Assembly: GCA_012295275.1 (NCBI GenBank)
Contig: CM022670.1
Location: 37,693,751-37,757,750 of the forward strand
Length of the DNA: 64,000 bases
Direction of reading: 5' to 3'
Source of the DNA: Chrysomallon squamiferum
Lineage: Eukaryota > Mollusca > Gastropoda > Neomphalida > Peltospiridae
Shown: in pieces, positions 52,521 through 64,000 of the stretch
How the letters are laid out: every line of letters starts with the position of its first letter
Numbering within the stretch: the first letter of the stretch is position 1
Notes under the pieces: model-generated
Seen by the model: only the letters and a program-made list of their open reading frames with translations
What the model was told of the DNA's origin: nothing
The model's database searches: none
Translations under genes and position numbers: made by a program

Positions 52521-53980
52521 CTAAGGTGATTCTTTTCTAGTAACTACAATAGTTTTTAGTTGCACTTGCTTTAAAAATAATATTTCAGATCTTTTTCTTT
52601 CAATCTTCATTAAATAATTAATATGAACAAAACAAGTGTCTGGTTTTTCAGAATTGTTATTTTATTTATTTTTTGTTAACTGTACTGTAATGCTTTATAT
52701 ATGTTCACCACTGTTTAAGGTTTTAATATATCTGTTACTTTGATAATTAAAATTTCATAAAGTGTTTTACTGTTAAAAGTATTTGATTTACACTTTTGTA
52801 GGTTTCTTCCATCGTGATTTAAAGCCAGAAAATTTATTATGTTCTGGCACAGACTTAATAAAAATAGCTGACTTTGGACTTGCAAGAGAGATAAGATCTC
52901 TGCCACCATATACAGACTATGTCTCAACTAGATGGTGAGACTGGGTTTTTTTATTTAATATATTTTGAATTCTGTTCTGTTATTATGGGAAAACATCTGA
53001 TTTTTTACCTTTTAGAAACTTTTCAGAAATTTAAACTTACTTCAGAAATAAAGTCAGAGTATATTTATCTGAAGTTAAATTATATATATATTTTTTATAA
53101 ATTTCATTTCTACATTTCTTCATTTATACACTGAGAACTCAGATAATTTACCATGGTTTTCAACTCAAATCTTTTTCATGTTTAACACTCATTTAAAAAT
53201 CAAAATATAAATTATCATATCAGGATATTTATTAAATATTTTACAGTAATTTGTATCTTCTGTTAGTAAAATTAAAAAAAAAAAAAAATAAATAAAGCCA
53301 TTTTAGTTTTGACAATACTAATATTATTCCCATGTTAAAACATGAATTCTGTTTTCTAGGTACCGGGCTCCAGAAGTATTGTTACGGTCCACTAACTACA
53401 GTTCACCAGTTGATCTGTGGGCTGTTGGTACCATAATGGCCGAGGTCTACACACTGAGACCATTGTTTCCAGGCAGTTCAGAGATAGACCAGATTTTCAA
53501 AATCTGTTCTGTACTGGGCACACCAAAAAAGGTTAGTTCTCAGCTGGTCAGCATTTCTGTACAATTCTTCAAGCTAAAGAATACTTTTTGACTAAAGTTA
53601 AGAATTAGATGGAAGTAGGTAAGTTTGCTAATGGAAGATTAAACAACACAGATAATACACTAATTATTATTTGCACATTTGTGATTTATAATTGTCTTCA
53701 TTTCTATAGAAGTTCTTAAATATTTAAAACTTTTATTTAAATTTTGTTTCTCTGGCATATTAGGATGTCTATTACAAATCTGAATTTTATATTTTTGTAA
53801 TTTTTTTTCTTCTTTTTTTTTAAATTTTATTTTTCTGCAATTCTTTCATCCCATACTTAAGAGAAAACCATCAATGCATTTTCAATTGTTTTAATGTTTG
53901 ACTTGACTAATCTAGCACCAAGATTCTTGAATTAAAACACTTCTGTTTTATGGAAAGAGTTTAAGTACTCTCAAATGTTG

Positions 53981-54015
<35 letters not shown>

Positions 54016-55114
54016 AACTGTAAGAGGGTCAGGTGTCAATTTTATTTCCTACATTGTCTAATGAAGTCGGTCATGCAAGAGCTTGTTAATTGTTTTTCCA
54101 TGTATCACACATGTTATCTGAACTGTTTACTCACAGGAAGAGTGGGAGGAGGGACATCGGCTGGCCAGTATGATGAATTTCCGCTGGCCGCAGTGTGTGC
54201 CCACTAACCTGAAAACCCTCATCCCTAACGCCAGCCACGAAGGTCTGCAGATCATGAAGGACATGTTATCATGGAATCCACAGAAACGGCCAGGCGCTGG
54301 TCAGGTAATAAATAACAAAAGCATGGTGGTTAGGTTATATAACCACATGTGCATCAGCAAATTAATCAATAACAATAATGTAGTGGTACATTTTTATAAC
54401 AGTAGGTACCTGTCTGTGTTACCATGAAAATATTTGTATCAAATGTTGTTACAGATGAATTCAGATGGTCATATTGTTTTTGTTTGTACTGATCAGGATA
54501 GATTCTAAATAATGGTTAAGATGTGTAGAGCTGTTAATTTTCTTATAATTGTTAAAGCAAACATTATTGAAAGGTAAGATCCTGTTGATAAGTGTGCCAA
54601 AATGACTTTCTGCAGACAGTATTAATAATGGTGGAGTTTTGAATTAAAACCTTTTAGAAGCATGCATTTAACCCCAAGAACCCTAAGACATCCTGAGTTC
54701 CTTGTTTAATAATTGGCTGCCTCGTTAACAATCTCATCAGGCTGTCCTCCTGGGCTTTCCTGCTTCTATTCAAAGTCACTCCCATGTCTCTACAATCATC
54801 TCAAAAACTTAACTGAATATTTAATTTTTTTTTTTTTTTTTTTTTTTTTTTCAGTGTCTCAGATATTCATTCTTTCAAGTTGGTCAGAACCTGGGAGCTG
54901 CGTCAATGGCAGCCAGCAGACCTCAGGTTGCTCAAGGACCCAGTCACTTCACTCAGCCAGCACCCCCCTCAAAACATACCCTAAACCATACACAGATCCC
55001 ACCCCACTCCGACAAAACCAGATGAACCAGGAAAGTCACATACCACCTTTAGGAAACAAACCAAAGAAGAGTGAAGATCAAGTAAGTTTATTTGTTTTAA
55101 GCAAAAATAATAAA

Positions 55115-55145
<31 letters not shown>

Positions 55146-57673
55146 TTTGTTTTGGTGAATAATAATGTTAATGTCAGAAATGTTACCACGCCAGTTCTAA
55201 CACCAAGCAAAGCTTTATTCTTAATGCCAAAATAAGCTTGTTTTTATAGTTAATGTTTTTATATATACATCGATGGGTTGGAAAATTTGGTATTTATTTT
55301 ACTTTGCAGGACATATTTTCTATGCCAATGGCTAAAAAAAACAACACGAGGAAACGCTGGGGAACTGGCTTGTCTGAAACGTGGGATGACTGGGATGACC
55401 TTGACTTTACCATTCCAGAAAAGAAAAATACTAAAAAATTGCCATTGGTAGGCCGACGCAATATAAAAGAGAAAGAAAATGACTTCGATGATGATGACTT
55501 TTTTCTGTAAGTTTCTCAAGCTGTTTCTGTTTTTTTTAATTTTGTATTTGTAGATATGATGTTAAGTTTCTTTTTTTTTTTAACTTCACTGCATGTAATA
55601 GATAATTATAGATGGTGGGGAGGGATTAATTCAGACATTTAAAATTATTTTGTAATTCTTTATAAATGTAATTTTTATAATCATATCCAGTATAAAAAAA
55701 AATATTTCATTTTCACATGGAAATATCCATTTTCATTTTTCTTCTGTGAATTTTGAAGATCATTTATTAACAAAATTTGTAATTACTGTTCTTTGAAAAT
55801 ATACTATTTCAGATTATTATTATCATTTTTAGGAATTTTATTTTCCATTAATGTATTTTGCAGATATTTTAAATGAATACTGAAGTGTGTAAATTTCTTT
55901 TGCAGGAATAAAATGAAAAAACCTGCTAATCGTTTGAATTCAGGAAGGTCTACAGCACGTCAAGAGTCAGCAAAGCAGCACTATATGAGTAAAGCAAGAT
56001 ACCTGCCAGGTACTGAATTGTCTTTTTATTATTTCAGCACACTGTTCATTGTTTCATTCTCTAAATACAACTGAAAGTTAATTACTAACTTTGATTAGAA
56101 TATTGAAAAGTTTGGATGTTATCTAAATTAAACTGAAAGTTTATTACTGTTGTTAGATCAGAATATTAAAACAAATTTTTTCTTGATTCAGAATACTGTT
56201 TGATTTTGACAGAAGTTTATTTTCTTCATTTAGAATTGTCATTTTCTCCATTTTTTGTGAAAAACAGAGTGGTGATTTATTTTTACTGTTACTGTTCTTT
56301 TATTTCTTTCTCAGGTCAAGGTTGTGTGGAATAAGTTTATTGTTGTTATTATTATTATTAATTTCATTTATATTTTGTAATAAAAATCATTTACTTTTGC
56401 AGGGATAAATCCAGGGAAAAGTGCCAAGAAAGACAATGCCAATCCATGGAATACACAAGGATTAATGCGACCAAATCCAGTCCCAGGAATATCTCGTCAC
56501 AATAATATAGGTACTTAAAGTTTGTGATTTTAAATTTCATGATACCTCACTGAAAATACAGGCTTGCCTTATTGTTGTTCAGAATCACTAAAGTTCATTT
56601 CAAATGGGATATATTATTATTATTATTTTTATGTGATTATTTAATTTGAGAGTAGGGTAAAACAAGTAAAATACCTTTGTCGTTTTTAACTTAACAGGTG
56701 GTGGTAACTTTGGTATGCCACCAACCAACAGTGGTAGCAGTGGAAATTCTGGCTATGTTCCTTCTTTCATGGCTCCCAGCAAAGGCAGTAGTAAGTTATC
56801 TAAAAAAAAATAATTAAATATTTAAATAAATAGAGGGCAGTTTTGTTGTGTGAAATTATTTCTAAATAATATTTTAAAACTGGAAATCATTCTTTCTTAA
56901 TAAACTTTATTTATGGTTGGCCATGCATTTAACTAATATAAATTGGCTTGTCATGTAGAAAAGTAATTTCAGCCATTTAGAGCAGTATTAAGGAAACATT
57001 AATTCTGAAATATGCGAAAGACGTATTCATGTAATATAATACAAAATACTATAGATTACATGAAGAAATTCTTACTGAAAAAAAAAAAAAAACAAATATG
57101 AAACAATCTATGATGATTGTCTTTTGTAGATTTCCCTTCAAATACAGGCTGGAAACCGGCACAGAATTCACCACTAGCACCAATCAACAAAAACACATCA
57201 GGCAATTTCCGTCAGCCAGTGGGGAAAATGGGACACGGACGCACTGACTGGGCAGCAAAGTAAGTCTTCTGTAGACTGTGTGTGTAGTGAGTAGAAAAAT
57301 ACTTACATCTGTCAGTAAGAACAGATCACTGAAGCTACTAGTATTACAGCTAGCTTATAATTGTAATACGTCTAATTTGTAATCATAATTATCATTTCCA
57401 AAATTTAAAAAAATAAAAATAAAAAATTTCCATTTAAGAAAATGAGGAATATATATTTTAGTTTTTATTTATAAAAATAACTAATTTATAACGGTTTTCT
57501 TGTTATTTGGAACTTTCACTGAAAATGAAAATGGTTTTAAATTTATTTACAAACAAACCACGGCAAGTAATTAAATTGTTTGTTTAGAAGTGTTTATTAT
57601 CATTTTATATTTTGTATTTTTATTTATATAAATTACTTTTTGTTTTCTTATTTTCAGATATTTGAAGTCCTGA
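46412..57673 (+). CDS. CILK1: MAK/CILK1 (ICK) family ciliary Ser/Thr kinase
   Basis: Fourteen coding exons: 46412-46512, 49976-50030, 50484-50605, 52055-52134, 52802-52934, 53360-53531, 54137-54304, 54855-55081, 55310-55506, 55906-56009, 56403-56510, 56698-56790, 57130-57259, 57658-57673; about 568 residues once one missing base is allowed for. The kinase domain has GDGTYGSV (glycine loop), Lys33 in VAIKK, HRD with Asp125, DFG at 143-145, the TDY activation motif at 157-159 and STRWYRAPE. The spacing equals human CILK1. The tail keeps family blocks: [33 protein letters not shown] and GRTDW near the end. MAK and CILK1 are phosphorylated on the TDY threonine by CDK20 and control ciliary length and intraflagellar transport. 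MAK and CILK1 are vertebrate paralogues, so this is probably their single co-orthologue. Exon 3 ends in a GC donor, and exon 8 contains a frame break at a C6 run. Confidence 0.93.
46916..46960. repeat. (CA)n microsatellite
   Basis: About 22 CA units in intron 1 of the kinase gene. Confidence 0.95.
49069..49102. repeat. (GT)n microsatellite
   Basis: About 17 GT units in intron 1 of the kinase gene. Confidence 0.95.
49409..49505 (-). mobile_element. SINE 3' end, inverted
   Basis: Read on the minus strand this ends the same gastropod-type SINE: TGGTCCTTAACCATAATGG, then a CATATAAC-like block, then AAAACATTTCTTCCTTC at the tail. On the plus strand the start is GAAGAAATGTTTTATTAAAC. It lies in intron 1 of the kinase gene. 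Confidence 0.6.
49751..49777. repeat. A27 homopolymer
   Basis: Twenty-seven A residues in kinase intron 1, about 200 bases before exon 2. Confidence 0.9.
52491..52520. repeat. T30 homopolymer
   Basis: About thirty T residues in a kinase intron. A further T tract at 54824-54852 forms the polypyrimidine run in front of exon 8. Confidence 0.9.
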
Positions 57674-60600
57674 AAATTCATAAGCAAAGACATTCTGAAA
57701 GCATCTGATTTCTTAAAACAAAATCATTGTGACATTTACAGACAAACATGAGAAGATGAGATTTGTTTTTTTTTGATTTTTAAATCCATGGATAATATTT
57801 TTCTTACTGTAAATATCACGTAAGGCTGATTCGCCTAAATCACATTACCAAACACTTGTTGACTGGAGGTTATCTCCTGCACTTTTTCATGACAATCTTT
57901 TTACCCTGGTTATTATTATTATTAATTATAATTATTATTATTTATTTAATTATATTATTTTTTTGAGTTGTTGGTTTTTTTGATAATTGTCAGTTTGCTC
58001 ATTTATATTATATTTTATTCTGTTAAATTTCAAAATGGAGTTTCGAATTACTGTGTTAAAAATTTCCTGACTTTCACAACATGATTGCTTTTTCACTTGT
58101 GTAATCATGAATCAACATCTTTGGTTGATTGTTAGGCTTTTTGCACGCTAATTTGTTTTGTTGTTTTTTTTTTACTTCAGAAGATTGATCTGCACATAGC
58201 ATTACCAGAACTACATACTGAAACTGTGGTGTTTAAATATATTTTATTTCAACTTTTGCACATCATTATCAGCAGAGGCCACACAAATTGATGAAAAGCT
58301 GCTGCTTGTTGGTGTAGCATAACAAATTTATATTTCACTGCCTTCAGACTTAATACTTATTACAATTTACTTTCAAGGATTTATTGGGATAAAAGCAATC
58401 TTAATTTAACATAATATTTAATTTTATTTTTTTAATTTTTTTTTTTAATGATTGTATATTGTTTCACTTGCTGTTGTTTCTTACCTAATTTTTATTATTA
58501 TTTTACTAACATAGCTACCAGTGATTTTATTTTATTTTTTTTTTTTTTCTGAAGTGGATTGAGGTGTGAAATGGAAATAAACTGAAACTATAACCAAAAC
58601 AAATTTTGAAGAGCTTGTTTTTTTTTTAAACAACAGTTATTTTATTTGACATTTTTTTCACATTTTTCACAGATGTTTTAAAAATGCAAACTGATAATTA
58701 TTTTCTGTGTTTCTAGGGTTTTGAAATATTACAGAATCATCTTTTGGTTCTAATAAATATGGCAAGGAGTTTTCAGATTATGTTGTAAATCCAGATCATG
58801 TTAATATACCAATTACAGAGAAGATTGTGGAAATGTAACCCTTAATAATAATTAGAAAATTTCAAATGAAATTGTCATAGGTTGAAATCTCTCTAATAAT
58901 GTACAGTGATTGTGTATTATGATTTTGTTTTTGATTTTTTCTTTTAAATCAAGAATCTGGTCAGAAAAATATTATGTTCACATTTTGTGTAGTTCAAGAT
59001 ATTTTTCTTTTAACAGGTAATAATTTTACACAAAAAGTGTTTGCAGATTTCATTTAGGTAATACTAACTGAGATTAAAATGTGAACCTCATTACCAATAT
59101 CTGTAAACATCAATTTGATGTAAATACTTTTTTTTACAGAAGAAACACAAATACAGCTTTAATAGATTATATTAATACTTGACTCTGTCAGAGGATTAAT
59201 ATTTGCCTCTAACATTGGATGCAAAATCTGCTTTTTGAAAAATGATATACTGATAATCAAATAATTGTGGCTGATTTTTAGTTTTGGCACTTAGAAAATT
59301 CATTTTTCAAGAAGTATCTGTCAATCCAATAAATCCTGCACAAAGGCCTTTATTCTTTTTTTAAGCTTTCTGTATGTCACAAAAAACTGTGGTGCATGCT
59401 ATTTATACATGTAAATCTTGTGTGTTTTTATGTTTTTTATATATTTTTTTGATTTTCAGAACCTTGATGTTACTGAAAACAGTTGTATATGTTGTGTGCT
59501 GTGATGTAACATAGATAATTTTTAAATTTAAAATGTTTTTTTTTTTTTTTTTTAATAAATTTGATTTTAGAAAGTTATCATTATCTCCATAATTTAGTAG
59601 TCACCATTTCGCATCTAGTAAACAAAACAGTATTTTCTTTTCTTAAATTACATCTGTACGTATTAACCATTCATTTTTTAAATAATCACAATATGTGACA
59701 CAAATTATGTATATGTATTTTTTAATATTCTTTTTCAACATGACCATTGTTTCTCACCATTTAGAATATTACTTAACTGTTGATGAAAACTTCAAGTAAA
59801 TTAAAAAACATTATTTTGTCCAATTTTTTTTTTTTTACCTGCTATAACGGTTTTGCAATTCTTTTGTTGAAGAATTGCATGTTCCCATTGGTTTGAATTT
59901 TTTTTTATATTTTGTATAATTTTGTTATCATTATTATCATTATTATTATTATTATTATGAAGATAATGTAAACCAAAGTGTTATTTACATACAGTTAAAT
60001 TTGGAAATAAATTTTTAAGATTAAAATGAATTTTTAGGACTGTATAAATGTAATTCCTCTGCAAAATGTCTAAATCTTGTTGCAACAGTCTATTACATTT
60101 TGCACCGAATATACTTGTTGTTTATTGCATTTTCATTTTCGTGTTAACCCTAGAATACTGAGCTGGATTTTTTTTTAAACTATTCAGTTGTTTGTAACGA
60201 GAAGATGATGTAAATGGGTGAAAAACAAAATCATGACATTTTTTTACAAGTTGCCTTGGGTAATTATTATGATTTATTTCATATCTTAATAAAAAAAAAT
60301 ATATTTTTAAAGAAAACTAAATTTTTACAAAAGTTTTAGAAATATGGTTTGTAAACAGTCATACTGTCATAATTTTTCTCACTTTTTTTTTTATCATCAT
60401 TGAGTATAATTTGACAACATGTATATTAAATTAGATCAGACATGATTGTCATACTGGTGTGCATCTTTTGAAACCTATTTGGTAGAAGACAAAAATGATG
60501 AAATGAAGACAAACAATATAGTATTTTTATGAGGTATGAGGCTTGTTTCTTATTAATGTGCTCAACCGGTGAAGCAGAATAATAAAAAGTGGACCAAGCT

Positions 60601-63500
60601 TCAAGTGTTAAATTAATTAACTCACGTTTTTTTCTTCTTTTTTTTGTCTGTTTTTTCACTTTTCTGTCTTGTTAATTTTTCCGTTTTGCAAACGAAACTT
60701 AATCACAGTTGTATGCAGATGGCATTATGTAGTAAGGATAGAGAAACATACATTTGTTAATATTTTGGTGTGGATCTTTTTAACATTTTTTTCCTATTAA
60801 AATTTTATTATTATTATTACATACTGTTAATTAATAATATTTTGTTTTGAAATGACGGGTTTTATTTTCTTAAATAAAAAAAAAAAACTGTATCTGTGAT
60901 AAGATGTGATAGGTTTGACTATCATGAAAAGCAATCAGTTGTTTGTTTTGTTCCGAGTAAATAATCTTTTTTGTTAACTGAGTAGATAAATTAAGTTCTA
61001 TACTAATATTGGTATGGCTAGTGACATCACAAGAATGGCTTACTTTTTGAAAACACTCATCAGATGAAATTTACACTTCATGAATATTTATTATGCCAGT
61101 TACAGGATATTTTCTAAAATATTACCTTACCTTTCTTTCTAAAAATATTATTTACCTATGTGATAAATATTTCAAATAATATTTAGTACTATATCATTTT
61201 AACCATAATATCATAATGTAATTAACAAACTGTCACAGAAATGTTGAAATATTTATGTATATATAGAAATAAACCATATCAATAATGTTTTATGTTGTTG
61301 ATTTGAATATGAAAATCTATTGACAATTGAGTTGATCTGATTATAGACTAAGCCAGGGGTTAAAGTAAAAATATTAAAATTGATTTATTTTTTGTAAAAT
61401 GTACTGAAATGTGTCAAATTGTTTTAACAATAAAAAAAAATTAAATTAAAAAAATCAGTGAGAAATGAAGCGTAAGGAATCGAAATTTAAATGATTAAAT
61501 TGTTATTTCCAGGCTTTATTTACATGTTGCAATATGTCAGCATGTTAGTTCAAGCTGAAACACAAACAGTCAAGCTGATGTGTGTATATTGTAACACATT
61601 ACTTAACGGTTTGCGTTACATGGCACATATGGCATTTCTAAATGCCACTTGATTGGAATTTGCTATTTAACACATAATGATCCATACAAAGCAACTTCTC
61701 TTGAATGAATAAATTGATTACACAGACTGCACATCGAACGATTAAACTATGATTATGAACCAGGGCATAAGGAGATGAAACAAAAGCTTTGTATGTGATG
61801 TAAACCCATTTTCTGTGATGATTAAATCTGTTTTAATCAATAATACAATATCCTCTTTTACCCAGAATATAGCCAACATCTGTAATTTTTCCAGGCATAG
61901 ACAGACAGACAGACAACACTTGATTTCCTAAAATGAATGTTTCAAATTCTCAACCGTTAAAACTTTGATCTGAAATTGGATAGATCATAGGATCGGTCCT
62001 ATGTGGTTCACATGCTGGGCTATCTCTTGTCTGTAGATGATTTTATTGAATAAATGCCAGTGCCTCAAAAACTCTTTACCCATATCATGCTGTTTCATTT
62101 ATAAGAAGAAACATAAAAAAATGATTACTTGCTGCTTATTTAAAAAGATAATAAAATGTGGATGCAGCATATTTCTTCTTACAAAAAATTTTGAGGAGAA
62201 AAATATTTTTGACATGTAATGAACAAAATTATATTAAAGAAAAAAATATTAAAAAAATGGTTTAAATATTTTTAAAGTTATACACTTAATGCATGGGTAA
62301 ACTGATATTTTCTGGGACACTATAATATTTTAAAAGATACCAGTAACAAAATACAAGCAATAAAAGTTTTATTACAAACTGAAAAAGAGATTAGCTGTAC
62401 TGAATGAAATCTGATGTCAGTAGCTAATATTTAATTTAAAAATAATACTAATACTAATACTACTACTACTACTAATAAATAAATAAATAAAATTATAATA
62501 ATAAAAAATGATTGTTTTTTCTTCTTTTGTTTATTTATTTACTTATTTATTTTCTAAAGAAAAAGAAAGATGCTGTAATTGTAACAGAAAGTAAATAAAA
62601 TACATACATACAGACAGACAGACACTGATTAATGGGGAATAAAATTTATAATTTTTTTTTTTTAAATGTTAAACAATGTCTTTAATTTTGACAGTTTTTA
62701 TTATATTTTGTTTATTAAAAAGAAATTTACAATGCACTAAATAAATAAATAAATTAATAATAACAATTTCTTATTAATCCAGAAAGTAATATTCTTAGTT
62801 TCAAGTAACAGAATGAATTTAAGACCACAAATAAACAGAAACAAGACATGCAGAGTTTCTCATAGTCTGTTCTTTCAACCTAATTTCATAAAATATTTGA
62901 TGCTGTTATATAATTTTGTAACAGAAGTCCAGATTACTGTTCAGACTAACACTGGAGAATAAATGTCTAGACATGAAACTGGAATCTGAAGTTGAGGGTG
63001 TGATATGTTAAAAGCATATGAGATAGAAGATAGATTGATGTATATGATGATTAACAACTCTCACTGAATTTTTATCAGAGAGTGTTACATAAGGAAGTTG
63101 AGTACAAAACAAACCAGTCACAAGACATAAAGTATCATAATCAGATATAAAAATAGAATTATCTGCGTTTCACATCTTGCACAACACAATCCCATCAACA
63201 TGATGAGATAATTAGTACAGAATGCATATTTATATATATATTTATATATATATAATTTTATATTTATTTATAAATTATTCAACAACAAATATACTTCAGA
63301 TAAAAATATCTTAGTAAAAAGATGAAACTTATATTAACATAATATTATGGAACAATAAAACACCATTAATTATGTTAATAAATCAATAACCCATATAATG
63401 TCACTGATTTTAACGAATACAGCAAACATGAATTTTGGGAGAAATGTTTCAGTTAACTAACAGAAAATTATATGTCACCCAGGAGGAGCCTCAATGTATA
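57674..63500. other. 3' UTR of the kinase gene and intergenic DNA
   Basis: AT-rich DNA without a supported coding exon. Several AATAAA hexamers occur; the one at 58576 is the most convincing. Short CAGA repeats occur near 61898-61913 and 62606-62622, and A/T tracts are scattered. Open frames here are short and low in complexity. Confidence 0.5.
58576..58581 (+). promoter_or_regulatory. Candidate polyadenylation signal, kinase gene
   Basis: AATAAA about 900 bases after the stop codon, followed within 40 bases by GAGCTTGTTTTTTTTTT, a typical GU/U-rich downstream element. Confidence 0.5.
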
Positions 63501-63570
63501 ACTAACTGGAATGTGGATTACACGGTAGCCTCCCCATGATTAAATCATTAGAAACACCCGGATTGGGAAA

Positions 63571-63578
63571 TGACGTCA
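63571..63578. promoter_or_regulatory. Palindromic CRE in the RAB10 promoter
   Basis: A perfect TGACGTCA about 230 bases before the RAB10 start codon, in a GC-richer segment (GGCCACTGTGGCCGG follows). It is the same octamer as the site beside PCMTD at 21665. Confidence 0.6.
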
Positions 63579-63773
63579 GAGGCCACTGTGGCCGGTGAAG
63601 TGTGAACCTAACGAGTTGTGTATATTGAAAACAGTATAATAAGCGGTCATAATCCATTATGCTAGTGAACAGGACAAGGCGTCTAAAATTGTTACGGACT
63701 GTGTGAAAATTGCTCTTTAAATCTCGACTCTGTTGAAGAATAAAGTACAAGTGTATAACTGCATCTGTCTGGA

Positions 63774-63782
63774 CGCCATATT
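63774..63782 (-). promoter_or_regulatory. YY1-type motif in the RAB10 leader
   Basis: CGCCATATT (AATATGGCG on the other strand) fits the YY1 consensus AANATGGCG. A second copy, AAAATGGCG, overlaps the RAB10 start codon. YY1 sites placed at the start of transcription or translation are frequent in animal housekeeping genes. Confidence 0.4.
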
Positions 63783-63802
63783 GCATTTTGAATGACTGAA
63801 AA

Positions 63803-63929
63803 ATGGCGAAAAAGACGTATGATCTTCTATTCAAGCTACTGTTAATCGGAGATTCCGGTGTTGGAAAAACTTGTCTTCTATTTAGATTTTCAGATGACGC
63901 TTTTAATACAACATTTATTTCAACTATAG
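63803..63929 (+). CDS. RAB10: RAB10 small GTPase, first coding exon (gene continues beyond window)
   Basis: The exon encodes 42 residues plus one base and ends at the donor ATAG|GTGAGT. The start [20 protein letters not shown] and the end [14 protein letters not shown] match RAB10; RAB8 and RAB13 differ at the N-terminus and in the SDDAFNTTF segment. GDSGVGKT is the P-loop (G1) that binds GTP phosphates, and FISTIG contains the switch I threonine. RAB10 directs exocytic and endosomal membrane traffic, ER tubule dynamics and ciliary transport. The start is fixed by the family N-terminus. An upstream ATG at 63792 opens an 17-residue out-of-frame ORF that overlaps this start and ends at 63845. 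The remaining exons, including switch II and the C-terminal prenylated Cys pair, lie outside. Confidence 0.92.
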
Positions 63930-64000
63930 GTGAGTTACAGACACAGGTGTAAATCCACAAAATTATTTTTGCATGGACAGGTGTTTCTCAAACTTCGATA

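Noticed and set aside
54960-54975. Programmed -1 ribosomal frameshift at the C6 run of the kinase
   Set aside because: The zero-frame codons do not form a clean X XXY YYZ heptamer, there is no obvious downstream structure, and the family is not known to use frameshifting. A missing C is simpler.
63502-63960. 152-residue minus-strand frame at the right end
   Set aside because: It overlaps the RAB10 first exon in antisense and has no family match.

Overview
The window looks like nuclear DNA from an animal. It is very AT-rich, genes are split by GT-AG introns, and non-coding DNA is full of microsatellites, homopolymers and small transposon remnants. Three diverged copies of a SINE that I recognise from memory as common in gastropod molluscs (about 7325-7500, 44670-44775 and 49409-49505) and the protein sequences point to a mollusc, probably a gastropod. 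This is inference; no database was searched.

Layout: (1) 1-10785 has no gene I can support. It holds minisatellites (a 30-bp unit at 880-1375 and a 27-bp unit at 10081-10240), a degenerate AT repeat at 5700-6120, a SINE copy and two RFX-box-like sites. (2) 10786-20710, minus strand: a complete five-exon PCMTD1/2 gene, a protein-L-isoaspartate methyltransferase-like Cullin-RING adaptor with a long acidic tail. (3) 21300-22700: a CpG-containing, probably divergent promoter zone with a perfect CRE and a short unrecognised coding-like exon (21903-22053). (4) 26084-38522, plus strand: an L3MBTL1/3/4-type malignant-brain-tumour chromatin reader with FCS finger, three MBT repeats, two C2HC fingers, an AT-hook and a SAM domain, preceded by about 900 residues of disordered Ser/Thr/Gln-rich sequence. 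(5) 38523-45500: long 3' UTR and intergenic DNA. (6) 45520-57673, plus strand: a 14-coding-exon MAK/CILK1-type ciliary kinase with noncoding 5' exon(s) and several upstream AUGs. (7) 57674-63500: 3' UTR and intergenic DNA. (8) 63803-63929: first coding exon of RAB10, running out of the window.

The four genes are conserved eukaryotic housekeeping or regulatory genes and do not form a pathway. MAK/CILK1 and RAB10 both have roles in cilia or membrane traffic, but adjacency here is probably chance. I found no defence system, operon-like cluster or clearly novel multi-gene system. The most interesting items are a repeat array in PCMTD that copies an exon end together with its 5' splice site, two single-base frame breaks in otherwise intact genes, the composite architecture of the MBT gene, and the unrecognised exon beside the divergent promoter.
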